Positions 17,788 to 26,655 of a stretch of 64,000 nt of DNA are shown in pieces. The notes under the pieces were generated by a model. It was given only the letters and a program-made list of their open reading frames with translations, searched no databases and was not told the origin of the DNA. This DNA comes from JANJTB01 sp032027125 (lineage in GTDB: Bacteria > Bacteroidota > Ignavibacteria > Kapaibacteriales > UBA2268). Within the stretch, counting starts at the first letter, position 1. Every line of letters starts with the position of its first letter. Made by a program: the position numbers and the translations under genes. The stretch spans positions 2,317,074 to 2,381,073 of the forward strand of contig JAVSMQ010000001.1 of the NCBI GenBank assembly GCA_032027125.1. Reading direction: 5' to 3'.

Positions 17788-17814
17788 CAAAATTCCCGCT
17801 TCATCAGAAGATAT
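17788..17814. repeat. Direct repeat of glyA 3' end, right copy
   Basis: Second copy of the glyA terminal sequence (17165-17191), two mismatches. It no longer belongs to a gene, and the mcrBC terminator follows directly. Confidence 0.75.
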
Positions 17815-17834
17815 GATTTAACATAAAAAAATTT

Positions 17835-17861
17835 TAGGGACGAATATTCAGTTCATCCCTA
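17835..17861 (-). terminator. Rho-independent terminator of mcrBC
   Basis: On the minus strand TAGGGATGAA ... TTCGTCCCTA pair over ten positions (one G-U), loop of seven, followed by AAAATTTTTTTATG. It starts 3 bases after the mcrC stop codon. Confidence 0.8.
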
Positions 17862-17864
17862 CTA

Positions 17865-18902
17865 TTATAATCCAATAATTTCATTTAACCGAGAAGAAAT
17901 ATTTCTCCAGTTTGAATTTAAATTTAGGGTCATTATTTTAATTTTATGATCTTTATAATGAAATTCCAAATCATAATCTTTTGTTATAGTTGGATATAAT
18001 AAAATTCCGGTTGCATTTTGGGTTTTCATATTTCCATCTTGCTGATTTAAAAGATAACTGAATAATTGGTATAAATTGGTTGATTTAATTTTTTCCCTAT
18101 CATAATACAAATTCATTGTTTCCCGATAAAACTTTGCATCAATTATTATTTTTTCTTCGCTATTTTCTAAAGTTATATCAGTTTCCATTATTGGCAAATA
18201 TTGAATACTATCCGTTTCTGTTTTATCGAACTGCCATCTGATTGTTTCTTTTTTTACAGTATTATATTTCTTTTGCTCAACTTTGTAATAGTTCCTGATA
18301 AATGATTCAAAAAGTATATTCATTTTTTTGTCATCTCTTGTGAAATCAGAAAACTTGAACTGACCTTGTACTTCTGAAGGGAGTGTACTTTCATAAATGA
18401 TTTGACATACATCCATTACAAAACCGTAGAAATGATTATTCCTGTTCATTCTTACTTGTTTAAAAATTGAATGTGTAATACCAATTTGTTCAATATTTGA
18501 CAACATCCTAAGTAGTGTAACTAATTCATATTTTAATTGTTTATCAAGACTATTGGTTCTTGTAAGTCTATAAATGGTTGACACTAAAATTCTGTTTGAA
18601 ATAATATTTTCAGAAAAGTCATCAAAAGAACATATAGTTCTTTGCTTGAAAAGTATATTGCTTTTCAGTGTTCGACTAAACTGAAGTTTACCTTTCACGC
18701 CGGCAAGTTCTTCAGTTTTATCAATATAACTTTTATCAATTCCTCTTTTTAAAAGAATTTTTGTAGCATTTATTAATACTTTTGCAAAAAGGTCAAGCAA
18801 TTCTGTTTTGTCATCTATAGAAACATCTACACGGTCTTTTTCGTCTAACTTATTCCAAGCATAGCATAGTAAATAGTAAATATTTTCAATTGGTATTTGC
18901 AT
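17865..18902 (-). CDS. mcrC: McrC-like endonuclease subunit of a McrBC restriction system
   Basis: 345 residues. The N-terminal block IPIENIYYLLCYAWNKLDE is the standard McrC start. The middle (VKGKLQFSRTLK, then FDDFSENIISNRIL) and the C-terminal PD-(D/E)xK nuclease core (about 237-262: METDITLE ... KIIIDAKFY) are both visible, with the catalytic D and DAK in place. It cleaves modified DNA together with the GTP-driven McrB motor. It begins 3 bp after mcrB ends, so the two are one operon and translated together. Full length and apparently intact. Confidence 0.92.
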   Translation of the reverse strand: MQIPIENIYYLLCYAWNKLDEKDRVDVSIDDKTELLDLFAKVLINATKILLKRGIDKSYIDKTEELAGVKGKLQFSRTLKSNILFKQRTICSFDDFSENIISNRILVSTIYRLTRTNSLDKQLKYELVTLLRMLSNIEQIGITHSIFKQVRMNRNNHFYGFVMDVCQIIYESTLPSEVQGQFKFSDFTRDDKKMNILFESFIRNYYKVEQKKYNTVKKETIRWQFDKTETDSIQYLPIMETDITLENSEEKIIIDAKFYRETMNLYYDREKIKSTNLYQLFSYLLNQQDGNMKTQNATGILLYPTITKDYDLEFHYKDHKIKIMTLNLNSNWRNISSRLNEIIGL

Positions 18903-18905
18903 TAG

Positions 18906-21839
18906 TTATTTTGATAATTGTTTCAAAGCATCATCAACCTTAGTTGAATCGTCAAACCAAATTTCTTCCAATAGTGGTTTCAATTCAAAATTCAAAATAT
19001 CATTCCACCAGGAATTTTCGTCTTCATTAGTTTCATAAGTGCAGAAATAACTGTGACCAATCTGAAATCCTTCACCCAGATTAATGTCATCTTTAATTTT
19101 TGAGTTAACTTTTGAAACTGAAGAGCATATATGTTCGACCATTTGTGGAGACAAACCTTTTGCAGAAAGAAATGAATTGAAATTCACCCCATAATCGGGA
19201 TGAAGTGTAACAAATGCAAATCTTCTTCTTAATGCATAATCAACTATCGCTAATGAACGATCTGCTGTGTTCATTGTACCAATGATAAAAATATTTTCAG
19301 GAATATAAAACCTATCCTCTTCATCTTCAGAATAAGTCAATTTCAATGCAAACTTTTCTGACCGTTTATCAGCTTCAATCAGCATCATCATTTCTCCAAA
19401 TATTTTACTCAGATTACCTCTGTTTATTTCGTCAATGATGAAAAAGAACTGTCTATCAGGATGAGCCAGAGCTTTTTGACAGAAAGTATAAAATATACCA
19501 TCTTTCAAATCAAAACCTCCATTTTGGGTAGGTCTCAATCCTTGTATAAAATCTTCGTAAGAATATGACTGATGAAATTGCACCATTTCAATATTTGAGT
19601 CTTTTATCTCTTGTAAAATTTCGTAAGCAATTTTTCTTGCTATAAAAGTTTTACCAACCCCGGGAGGACCCTGTAAAATAATATTTTTCTTTCTTTTCAA
19701 TAAAGAAACAGTTTTTAAGAAATCAGATTCTTTGATAAAAGGTTTATCAATATCTTCTGAGAATTTGTACTTCTTTATTTCACTAGGATTTTCAGTGATA
19801 ATGTTTTTATTATCAATAACTTCACGGATTATGTCATATTCTTCTTCAGTTAGTTTAAACAGACTACCCTGATTATTTCTAAATACTTCACAATTAAGCA
19901 AAGTAGGTATATTTTTTACATCATTCCAATGTACCGGAATGTCTAATTTCTCAATTAGTTGGAATTCAATTTTTTCACCTTCAGTAGTATTGTGAATACC
20001 TTTTGAAATTTCGAATATCGCTTTAATTTGCTTAGTTGGTGTACTTTCATAACCAATAATCAAATCTCCAGGCTTGGTTTCTTCAAAATACTTGTATATT
20101 CTTCTCTTATTTCCTTTTTCATTATGAGTAGTATAGGTTTCCTTTTCCCCTTCATCAAGGCTACTCATACTCCACCTTTTAGGATTTGCATTCAACCACC
20201 AAAAATTTAAAGGTTCAACTTCGATGTCTTCATTTTTAGGGGGATAGAAATCTAACTCATTTAATTTAGACTTAAGACCTTTTTCAGTTAATTTCCATAA
20301 TCCCCTTGTTTCAGCACTTATAAAACCCAAGTCTTTTAAACTATTACGTGCCCAATCAATTTGATTTAAAATTTTTGCGGTACCGGTCTTGACTTTAACA
20401 GCAAGTTCTTCCTCTGAAATATTCATTTTTTTGACTACTAAGGGTTTTACTACTGCTGGCTTACCTGAACCACCAAGTTCTTGTAACACACTCAATAAAG
20501 GTTTCCAAAATCTTACAAACTGAGAACCTGAATTTTCACCTTCACGTATTACTTCAGGCATTGGTTTTTTTATTTGATCAGTTTGTATTATTTTGTCTAC
20601 TAAAAGTTTATTTTCTTTAAACACCTTTTCAAGTTCAGGATAATTTCGTATATATTCGTTCAATATAAAATCATGAACAACAGTTGGGCTGAATGTGTCG
20701 GGTCTGAATAGGTTTTTATAGTTCTTTAATGTATTGGATTTGTATTGATAAACTTTATCAGTAATCCATTTTACCTTTCTTCTATGATTATAGTTATTAT
20801 TTGTCTTTTCAAAATAATAGTTACTTGTAATGATACCAATTCCTAAACATATATTAACACCTTTAGTTGCAAATACTATGTCACGGATATTTGCAGTTTT
20901 AAATAGCCAGAGATTCCAAGTCTGATTTGATTGGCTATCTTCCGGGAAACCTGCAATTTTATTTAAATCGCTTAATGAATTTACCATTGAAATATCTTCA
21001 ATATTCAAATTAGCATAATCAACGGCAGCTACACCTTCTTTAAAAAAGTTATTCCATTCAACAGCTTGACTACCCGGAGCAAATTTAAAATAATTTCTGC
21101 TTTCATTGTTTAATTTGATGATTTCAGGTTTTAATTTAAGAAAAATTGATAATACTTCCTGATAATTAGTCAATTTATGTATTTCATCTTTAACAGGATT
21201 TTTAATACTATGACCTGCCATTCTTCCAGCGATTGGTTCTGAGCCTATTTGTAAAAAGAATTGATAAGAATCCTGATGTGAATATTTCTGAACAGGATAT
21301 AAAGCTAACCAACAGTAGTTACTGCCAAAATTTGCAGGTCCAAAAAAATCTACAGTATGAAGTTCATAGTCATTTAATCCTAAATCAGATTTTAACTGTA
21401 AACCAATTTGATTTAAATAAAGTCTTACTGTATCTTTAATTATACCACGATAAAAATATACAAAAAAAACTCTCCAATTAACATTCCACGCAGTGAAATA
21501 ATCACCCTTTTCCTTTGCTGTTTTATAACTTGTTAAACCATCTAAGCATTTGGTTGAATAGGTACTGAAATAAGCTGTATCCCTGTTCCTAATATATTCT
21601 TTAATTTCATTTACAACATTTTCGGAAATTTGCACTCCTTCCATCACTAATCTTGCAATTTCAGCCCTTAATAAATTTACAGGCTTAAAATCAAGTGAAA
21701 GGTCTCCATATTCATTGAAGATATCTTCAACTACATTTTTGTTGAGATTATTTATTGCATTAAATAATGTTTCGGGATTTTCTGTATAACTATGGTATTG
21801 CTTAGCTAAGTCGACAATATACTGGAATTGTGTTTGCAT
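18906..21839 (-). CDS. mcrB: McrB-like AAA+ motor with wHTH and EVE domains
   Basis: 977 residues, long for McrB (E. coli 459). Residues 1-440 are a domain I cannot assign with certainty, possibly DUF3578-like. At about 475-530 there is an Mrr-N-like winged helix (LKDLGFISAETRGLWKLTEKG). At about 540-690 there is an EVE domain (FWWLNANPKRW, then KPGDLIIGYES), which can read modified bases. The AAA+ GTPase follows: Walker A GPPGVGKTF at about 723, Walker B FFIIDEINRGNLSK at about 800, sensor NTADRSLAIVDYALRRRF at about 855. It recognises modified DNA and drives McrC. A consensus promoter lies about 100 bp upstream. Confidence 0.9.
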   Translation of the reverse strand: MQTQFQYIVDLAKQYHSYTENPETLFNAINNLNKNVVEDIFNEYGDLSLDFKPVNLLRAEIARLVMEGVQISENVVNEIKEYIRNRDTAYFSTYSTKCLDGLTSYKTAKEKGDYFTAWNVNWRVFFVYFYRGIIKDTVRLYLNQIGLQLKSDLGLNDYELHTVDFFGPANFGSNYCWLALYPVQKYSHQDSYQFFLQIGSEPIAGRMAGHSIKNPVKDEIHKLTNYQEVLSIFLKLKPEIIKLNNESRNYFKFAPGSQAVEWNNFFKEGVAAVDYANLNIEDISMVNSLSDLNKIAGFPEDSQSNQTWNLWLFKTANIRDIVFATKGVNICLGIGIITSNYYFEKTNNNYNHRRKVKWITDKVYQYKSNTLKNYKNLFRPDTFSPTVVHDFILNEYIRNYPELEKVFKENKLLVDKIIQTDQIKKPMPEVIREGENSGSQFVRFWKPLLSVLQELGGSGKPAVVKPLVVKKMNISEEELAVKVKTGTAKILNQIDWARNSLKDLGFISAETRGLWKLTEKGLKSKLNELDFYPPKNEDIEVEPLNFWWLNANPKRWSMSSLDEGEKETYTTHNEKGNKRRIYKYFEETKPGDLIIGYESTPTKQIKAIFEISKGIHNTTEGEKIEFQLIEKLDIPVHWNDVKNIPTLLNCEVFRNNQGSLFKLTEEEYDIIREVIDNKNIITENPSEIKKYKFSEDIDKPFIKESDFLKTVSLLKRKKNIILQGPPGVGKTFIARKIAYEILQEIKDSNIEMVQFHQSYSYEDFIQGLRPTQNGGFDLKDGIFYTFCQKALAHPDRQFFFIIDEINRGNLSKIFGEMMMLIEADKRSEKFALKLTYSEDEEDRFYIPENIFIIGTMNTADRSLAIVDYALRRRFAFVTLHPDYGVNFNSFLSAKGLSPQMVEHICSSVSKVNSKIKDDINLGEGFQIGHSYFCTYETNEDENSWWNDILNFELKPLLEEIWFDDSTKVDDALKQLSK

Positions 21840-22161
21840 AAACGATTTGAACCTTTTCTAACAGTGATAATTATTATAATAATATTTATTAATATTCTCG
21901 TACCATTTTAATTTATTATTAAATATCAATAAATGATATACAAATTTACGATATTTTGATTTATATACAAAGAATATTTTCTTGAATATTGAATGAATAA
22001 CTTTAATAATATTTCCCTTTGAATCAAAAAATGTAATATTTATGCAATAGCAGGGATGAGCAATCGTTCGTTCCAGTTACTAAGATTGAACTATTGGAAA
22101 ATAAAATAATCTTTTTATTTTTTTGTCAACATATTAAGTTTTAATAAAAAGAGATACCAAA
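21840..22161. other. Intergenic region, 322 bp
   Basis: Very AT-rich. It holds the mcrBC promoter (21941-21971, minus strand) and the leader of the antitoxin-like gene at 22162. No further ORF, repeat or RNA gene was recognised. Confidence 0.6.
21941..21971 (-). promoter_or_regulatory. Bacteroidota-type promoter TTTG-N19-TAAATTTG for mcrBC
   Basis: Minus strand TTTG (21971-21968), 19 bases, then TAAATTTG (21948-21941): an exact consensus match with ideal spacing. The leader to the mcrB start is about 95 bases. Confidence 0.65.
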
Positions 22162-22425
22162 ATGGTTGCGACAATCAAGCAGTTTTCTGAAAATGCTGAG
22201 TATTATTTGTCAAGTGTACTAAAAAATAATAAAGAGTTAATAATTGACTCGGCGGGCGGAAATGTTGTTTTAGTAACTGAAGATGAATGGAATCAACTTA
22301 ATGAAACTGTAAGATTACTGAAAGATGATATTTCTATGAAAGCTCTATTAGAGGGTCAGCAAGCAAGAGCAAATAACTTAGAAGTAAAGAAATATTCTAT
22401 TGAGGAAGTTTTTAATAACTTATAA
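22162..22425 (+). CDS. Phd/YefM-like antitoxin, orphan
   Basis: 87 residues. The start MVATIKQFSENAEYYLSSVL and the stretch ELIIDSAGGNVVLVTEDEWNQLNETVRLL have the Phd/YefM pattern: beta strands of the DNA-binding fold followed by the EW..L.ET helix. The C-terminal tail would wrap a toxin. No RelE/YoeB or Doc gene follows; the next 200 bp hold no ORF. It may be a solitary regulator, the remnant of a toxin-antitoxin pair, or act against a toxin elsewhere. Ribosome binding site weak (AAAAGAGATACC). Confidence 0.75.
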   Translation: MVATIKQFSENAEYYLSSVLKNNKELIIDSAGGNVVLVTEDEWNQLNETVRLLKDDISMKALLEGQQARANNLEVKKYSIEEVFNNL

Positions 22426-22513
22426 ATTAAATTTTCTTGATATTGCAATTAATTCTTTATCAGTTTCTTAATTAACTCACCCCATTACCAAATTCACACT
22501 TTTTCTTTCTGCT

Positions 22514-22547
22514 TTGCATTTTATCACCGATAAATTAGTATTTTTGT
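22514..22547 (+). promoter_or_regulatory. Possible promoter TTTG-N22-TATTTTTG for the M16 operon
   Basis: TATTTTTG at 22540-22547 matches the -7 consensus; TTTG at 22514-22517 lies 22 bases upstream, three more than ideal. It would give a leader of about 70-75 bases. Confidence 0.35.
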
Positions 22548-22627
22548 AGTTGTGTAAAATCCAATTAATAACTTTTATGTTTTTATTTCGTATTAACCGG
22601 TAAACAAATATTTTGGAGTTCTGTTAA

Positions 22628-23980
22628 ATGAATAACGGTCTAAACCGCGTCAGCAAATATTCGAGTATAGTATTAGTCCTGTTTGGATTAATTTCTTTCT
22701 CAGCCACTGCCAAAGTGGATTTCAATCCCATACTATTTACACGAGATTCACTGCCGAACGGATTGGTGGTAATTTATCATATTGATAAGAGTGCCCCTGT
22801 CGTTTCGACAATAATGCATTATAAAGTAGGCTCTAAGGATGAAAATCCTTCGCTTACCGGATTTGCGCATTTCTTTGAACATCTGATGTTTGAATCAACC
22901 GACAAAATCGGCAGAGGCGAACTTGATAAAATGATACAGTCAGCCGGCGGCAATTTTAATGCACATACATCTTTCGACGAAACAGTCTATTATATTGATG
23001 TCCCGTCAAACCAGCTTCCGCTTGCATTATGGATTGAATCACAACGGCTTCGCAAACTAAATGTAGATACAATCGGTGTCGAAACCCAGCGTGGTGTAAT
23101 TCAGGAAGAGCGTAAGCAGCGTACTGAGAATCAGCCTTACGGAGATTTACTCGACAGAGCTATGGCAAATATTTTCAAGGGAGGTTCTTATTCCTGGACT
23201 CCAATTGGTTCCAAAGAACATATTGCTACCGCTACAATTGAGCAGTTCAGAAACTTTTATAATAAATTTTATCAGCCGAATAATGCAACACTTGTAATTT
23301 CGGGTGATTTTGATATTGAGACGGCACGAAAATATGTTGATTCGTATTTTGCCGTTATTAAAACAGCACCTGCCCTCAAACGCGAGAATTTTGTAATGCC
23401 TCCGCTTGTCGGGGAACACAGGGAAGAAATCAAGGATAAACTGGCTCAACTGCCGGGTGTATTTATGATATACCGCGGACCTGCACTTAGTGATTCGCTT
23501 TATTATGCAGCAAGTCTGATGTCAAATATTCTTTCAACAGGCGAGAGTTCAAGATTTTACAAAAGACTTGTTGATAAAGAGCAAGAAGCTGTAGCTGCAG
23601 AATTTCAGTTGATACCGATGGAAAAAGCAGGTGCTATTTTATTGGTGGGTATCAGCGGTCCCGGAAAAAGTATTAATAAGGTTGAAGAACTTTTTAATGA
23701 TGAGATTGCAATTATGTTAAAAAACGGCATAAGTGATGATGAGTTAAACAAAGCAAAAAGTATTTTTGAGGCTCAGTTTGTCAGCTCCAAAAAAACATCA
23801 GGTGTAAAAGCAAGGGATTTGGCTTCTTTCCAGAGCTATTACGGCAATCCGGATTTGATTAATTCGGAACTTGAAAAATATATGAAAGTTACTAAACAGG
23901 ATATACTTAAAGCAGCAAAAATGTATCTTGATACAAAGAATAAAGTCGTATTTGTGTATCAACCCATCACATCAAATTAA
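22628..23980 (+). CDS. Secreted M16 family zinc metallopeptidase (catalytic partner)
   Basis: 450 residues with an N-terminal signal peptide (about 1-28, ending FSATAKV). The inverted zinc motif HFFEH is at 81-85 (H81, E84, H85) and a downstream Glu (GVIQEERKQ, about 160) completes the site, so it should be active. Two M16 lobes fit the length. It probably degrades peptides in the periplasm. GGAG stands 8 bases before ATG 22628. The next gene starts 17 bp after its stop and encodes an M16 protein without the zinc motif, the usual pairing of an active and an inactive M16 subunit (mitochondrial processing peptidase style). Confidence 0.92.
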   Translation: MNNGLNRVSKYSSIVLVLFGLISFSATAKVDFNPILFTRDSLPNGLVVIYHIDKSAPVVSTIMHYKVGSKDENPSLTGFAHFFEHLMFESTDKIGRGELDKMIQSAGGNFNAHTSFDETVYYIDVPSNQLPLALWIESQRLRKLNVDTIGVETQRGVIQEERKQRTENQPYGDLLDRAMANIFKGGSYSWTPIGSKEHIATATIEQFRNFYNKFYQPNNATLVISGDFDIETARKYVDSYFAVIKTAPALKRENFVMPPLVGEHREEIKDKLAQLPGVFMIYRGPALSDSLYYAASLMSNILSTGESSRFYKRLVDKEQEAVAAEFQLIPMEKAGAILLVGISGPGKSINKVEELFNDEIAIMLKNGISDDELNKAKSIFEAQFVSSKKTSGVKARDLASFQSYYGNPDLINSELEKYMKVTKQDILKAAKMYLDTKNKVVFVYQPITSN

Positions 23981-23996
23981 AAAAATAGGAATAATA

Positions 23997-26072
23997 ATGA
24001 ATAAATTAATTTTAGTAATAGTCAGTCTGTTAATTTCACTTAATTTGTCGGCACAGGATATAAATCCCGATGTAAAACCACAGCCATTGGCAAGTACCGG
24101 ATTTGTCTTCCCGAATTATACTGTTCAGACTTTGTCCAATGGATTGAAAGTCTATATAATTGAAGATAAGGAACAGCCGACTGTCGCATTCAGACTAATG
24201 GTTTTCGGAGGTTCGAGCGTTGAAGGTCAGAAGGCAGGATTAGCAGAACTTATGTCGGGTATGATGACAAAAGGTACTAAAACAAGAACAGCCTCAAAGA
24301 TTGCATCATCTATGGATGGAATTGGAGCAACCTTAACAAGCAATGCAGGCAACGATTATTTCACGGTTTATGCTGAAGGACTAAAAAAATATCAAAGTTT
24401 GATTCTTGAAACGATGAGCGATATTGCACTTAATCCTATTTTCCCTGTTGATGAGTTTGCTAAATTACAGCAGCAGACTATTGCCGGCATTGAATATGAG
24501 AAATCAAGTCCCGGAACTCTTGCCCAGGCTTTATCAAGAATTGCAGTTTATGGCGTTGAGCATCCTTACGCACAAAGGAAAACCGAAAAAAGTGTAAATT
24601 CAATTACTGTTGACGACCTTAAAAATTTCCATTCATCATGGACTAAACCAGGCAATGCTTCGCTTGCTGTTGTGGGTGATGTTAATCCAAATACAATTGT
24701 CAAAGAACTTGAAAAATATTTCAAAAACTGGAAAAAAGGCGAAGTTAAAAGGATTGTAATACCTGAAGCCTCCCCAATGCCGAAAGGTGTTTATCTTGTT
24801 AAACGCCCGGGTTCGGTTCAGACTTCCGTTATAATAACTACAAATACAATACCATATAATGACATTGACTATGACAGGCTGAATCTTGCAACTCAATTAA
24901 TTGGCGGAGCAAACGGCAGAATTTATCAAACTTTAAGAGAAAAGTACTCATTTACTTACTCACCTTACGGTTTTTTGACCACTACTAAATACGCAAACAG
25001 ATTTGCAGCAGTGGCAGAAGTTGCAGCAGAAAAAACCGATTCCTCAATTGCAGTTATTAATAACGAATTAAGAGATATCATACGGAAATCACCTGATGCC
25101 GAGGAACTGAACAGAGTGCGTACCTCTTACCTCGGCAACTATTTCATGTCATTTGAGAACAGTTTGTTTGTAGCTTCTCTAATCCAAAATGAAGATTTTT
25201 ACGGCAAGAAAATAAATGATTTAAAAAACTACGCCAAAAGAATTGAATCTTATGTGCCATCCGACATAACCGCTGCTGTTTCAAGTTATATTAATCCTGA
25301 AAATGCTCAGATTGTTGTAGTTGGCGACCCTTCGATTGTATCTTCAATTGAAAAATATGGTCAGATTTTTGAGTACGACCTTGATTTAAATCCTTTATCA
25401 GGCGTAGATGCTAAACTTGAGCCGGTCTCAATATCTCCGGAAATGCTTATTGAAAAATATGAGAATGCAATAGGCGGCAAACTGAATATTGAAAAAATCA
25501 AGACTTTAAATGCAGTAAGTACAGCAGTATTAACTGCCAGCGGCAAGGATATACCGGGGAAGGTTTTATCACAAAAAAAAGTACCGAATAAATTATATAA
25601 TTTGTCAGATTTCGGAATTTTCGCAAGTCAGGTTTGGGTAGATGGCGTAAATGCCTGGTCTGGTCAGCCCAATCAGCCTTCAACACTTCAGGATGGAGAA
25701 TCTAAAGCCAGAATGATGTTCGAAGCTGAAATGTTCAGCGTACTGGCACTCAAAAAACATAATTATAAAACCAATGTTCTTGGTAAAATCCAAAAAAGAA
25801 TCCTTATGTCTGCTGTAAACCCTGCAGGAAATGAAATAGTTTATTATTTCAATTCTGATTCATATCTGCTTGAATTAACAGAATTAAAACTCGACGGTCC
25901 CGATGGTGTTAAACAGATTTGGAGTATAATTTCGGACGACTATAATGATTATGGCGGTGTGCTTTTACCAAAACTGCAAAAAACTATTACGCCCGGATTC
26001 AGCATTACTCTTAAAACCAGCTATGAGATAAATAAAGAAATTGATGATGCTGTATTTAAACCGCAAATGTAA
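23997..26072 (+). CDS. M16 family peptidase-like subunit lacking the zinc motif
   Basis: ATG 23997 follows TAGGAATA and begins a clear signal peptide (MNKLILVIVSLLISLNLSAQ), giving 692 residues; ATG/ATA-type starts further upstream would overlap the previous gene. Two M16 lobes are present (VMVFGGSSVEGQKAGLAELMSGMM; SLAVVGDVNPNTI; LREKYSFTYSPYGF), but the HxxEH position reads GLAELMSG, so it cannot bind zinc. A C-terminal region of about 170 residues (beyond about 520) resembles no domain I can name. It likely forms a heterodimer with the protein encoded directly upstream. Confidence 0.9.
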   Translation: MNKLILVIVSLLISLNLSAQDINPDVKPQPLASTGFVFPNYTVQTLSNGLKVYIIEDKEQPTVAFRLMVFGGSSVEGQKAGLAELMSGMMTKGTKTRTASKIASSMDGIGATLTSNAGNDYFTVYAEGLKKYQSLILETMSDIALNPIFPVDEFAKLQQQTIAGIEYEKSSPGTLAQALSRIAVYGVEHPYAQRKTEKSVNSITVDDLKNFHSSWTKPGNASLAVVGDVNPNTIVKELEKYFKNWKKGEVKRIVIPEASPMPKGVYLVKRPGSVQTSVIITTNTIPYNDIDYDRLNLATQLIGGANGRIYQTLREKYSFTYSPYGFLTTTKYANRFAAVAEVAAEKTDSSIAVINNELRDIIRKSPDAEELNRVRTSYLGNYFMSFENSLFVASLIQNEDFYGKKINDLKNYAKRIESYVPSDITAAVSSYINPENAQIVVVGDPSIVSSIEKYGQIFEYDLDLNPLSGVDAKLEPVSISPEMLIEKYENAIGGKLNIEKIKTLNAVSTAVLTASGKDIPGKVLSQKKVPNKLYNLSDFGIFASQVWVDGVNAWSGQPNQPSTLQDGESKARMMFEAEMFSVLALKKHNYKTNVLGKIQKRILMSAVNPAGNEIVYYFNSDSYLLELTELKLDGPDGVKQIWSIISDDYNDYGGVLLPKLQKTITPGFSITLKTSYEINKEIDDAVFKPQM

Positions 26073-26238
26073 CGACTTTGCAGCAGCATTTCAACAAAAT
26101 ATTTGCTGTGTATTGATAGCATAGACTAAGTATTATATTACATAGGATTAAATGATAATTTATTTAAAATAAATTAAATTTTAGTTAGTCTTTATTTATG
26201 TTGATTTTATTTTTTTTATATATAAGGAGTTTTGTGAC

Positions 26239-26562
26239 ATGAGTGTATTAAAAGTTCTTGCCGTTGCTTTGGGCTTGATGTTTACCATCACAGTAGCGAA
26301 TTCTTTTGCTTGTGATAAGCAAAAAACTTCGGCAAAATCAGAGTGTTCAACTGAAATGAAGAAAACAGCAAATGCTGAAACTTCAAAATCAGAGTGTTCT
26401 ACTACTAAGAAAATTTCAGCTAAGGCTGATTGCTGTCCCTCGACTAAAACTGCTTCGACAAAATCAGAGTGTTCTACTGCAAAGAAAAACACAAAGTTAG
26501 AAGCTAAGAACAATGAAAGCAATGCTGTTAAAACGGTAGAAGTTAAGCCGATTAACAACTAA
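26239..26562 (+). CDS. Small secreted Cys-rich protein with KSECST repeats
   Basis: 107 residues. Signal peptide MSVLKVLAVALGLMFTITVANSFA, then a low-complexity Lys/Ser/Thr/Ala-rich mature part. It contains three KSECST motifs (about residues 34, 50, 75) and a KADCCPST variant at about 62. Each sits in a CSTxxKK-like unit of 13-25 residues, and an early C is at residue 26 (FACDKQ). Six Cys in a Lys-rich, probably unfolded chain suggest metal binding or cross-linking outside the inner membrane; no family recognised. Strong ribosome binding site AAGGAG, 9 bases before ATG. Followed by a terminator. Confidence 0.7.
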   Translation: MSVLKVLAVALGLMFTITVANSFACDKQKTSAKSECSTEMKKTANAETSKSECSTTKKISAKADCCPSTKTASTKSECSTAKKNTKLEAKNNESNAVKTVEVKPINN

Positions 26563-26582
26563 AATAGATGTTTTCTGATTTC

Positions 26583-26617
26583 AAAGGGGTTTGTATTGTA
26601 AAATGCAAACCCCTTTT
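26583..26617. terminator. Bidirectional terminator
   Basis: AAAGGGGTTTG/CAAACCCCTTT pair perfectly over 11 positions around an 11-base loop, with TTTTATATT on one side and an A-rich tract on the other. It serves the Cys-rich protein gene and the convergent miaB. Confidence 0.85.
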
Positions 26618-26655
26618 ATATTATATGAAGCTGAAATAAAATTTCAATATATCAG

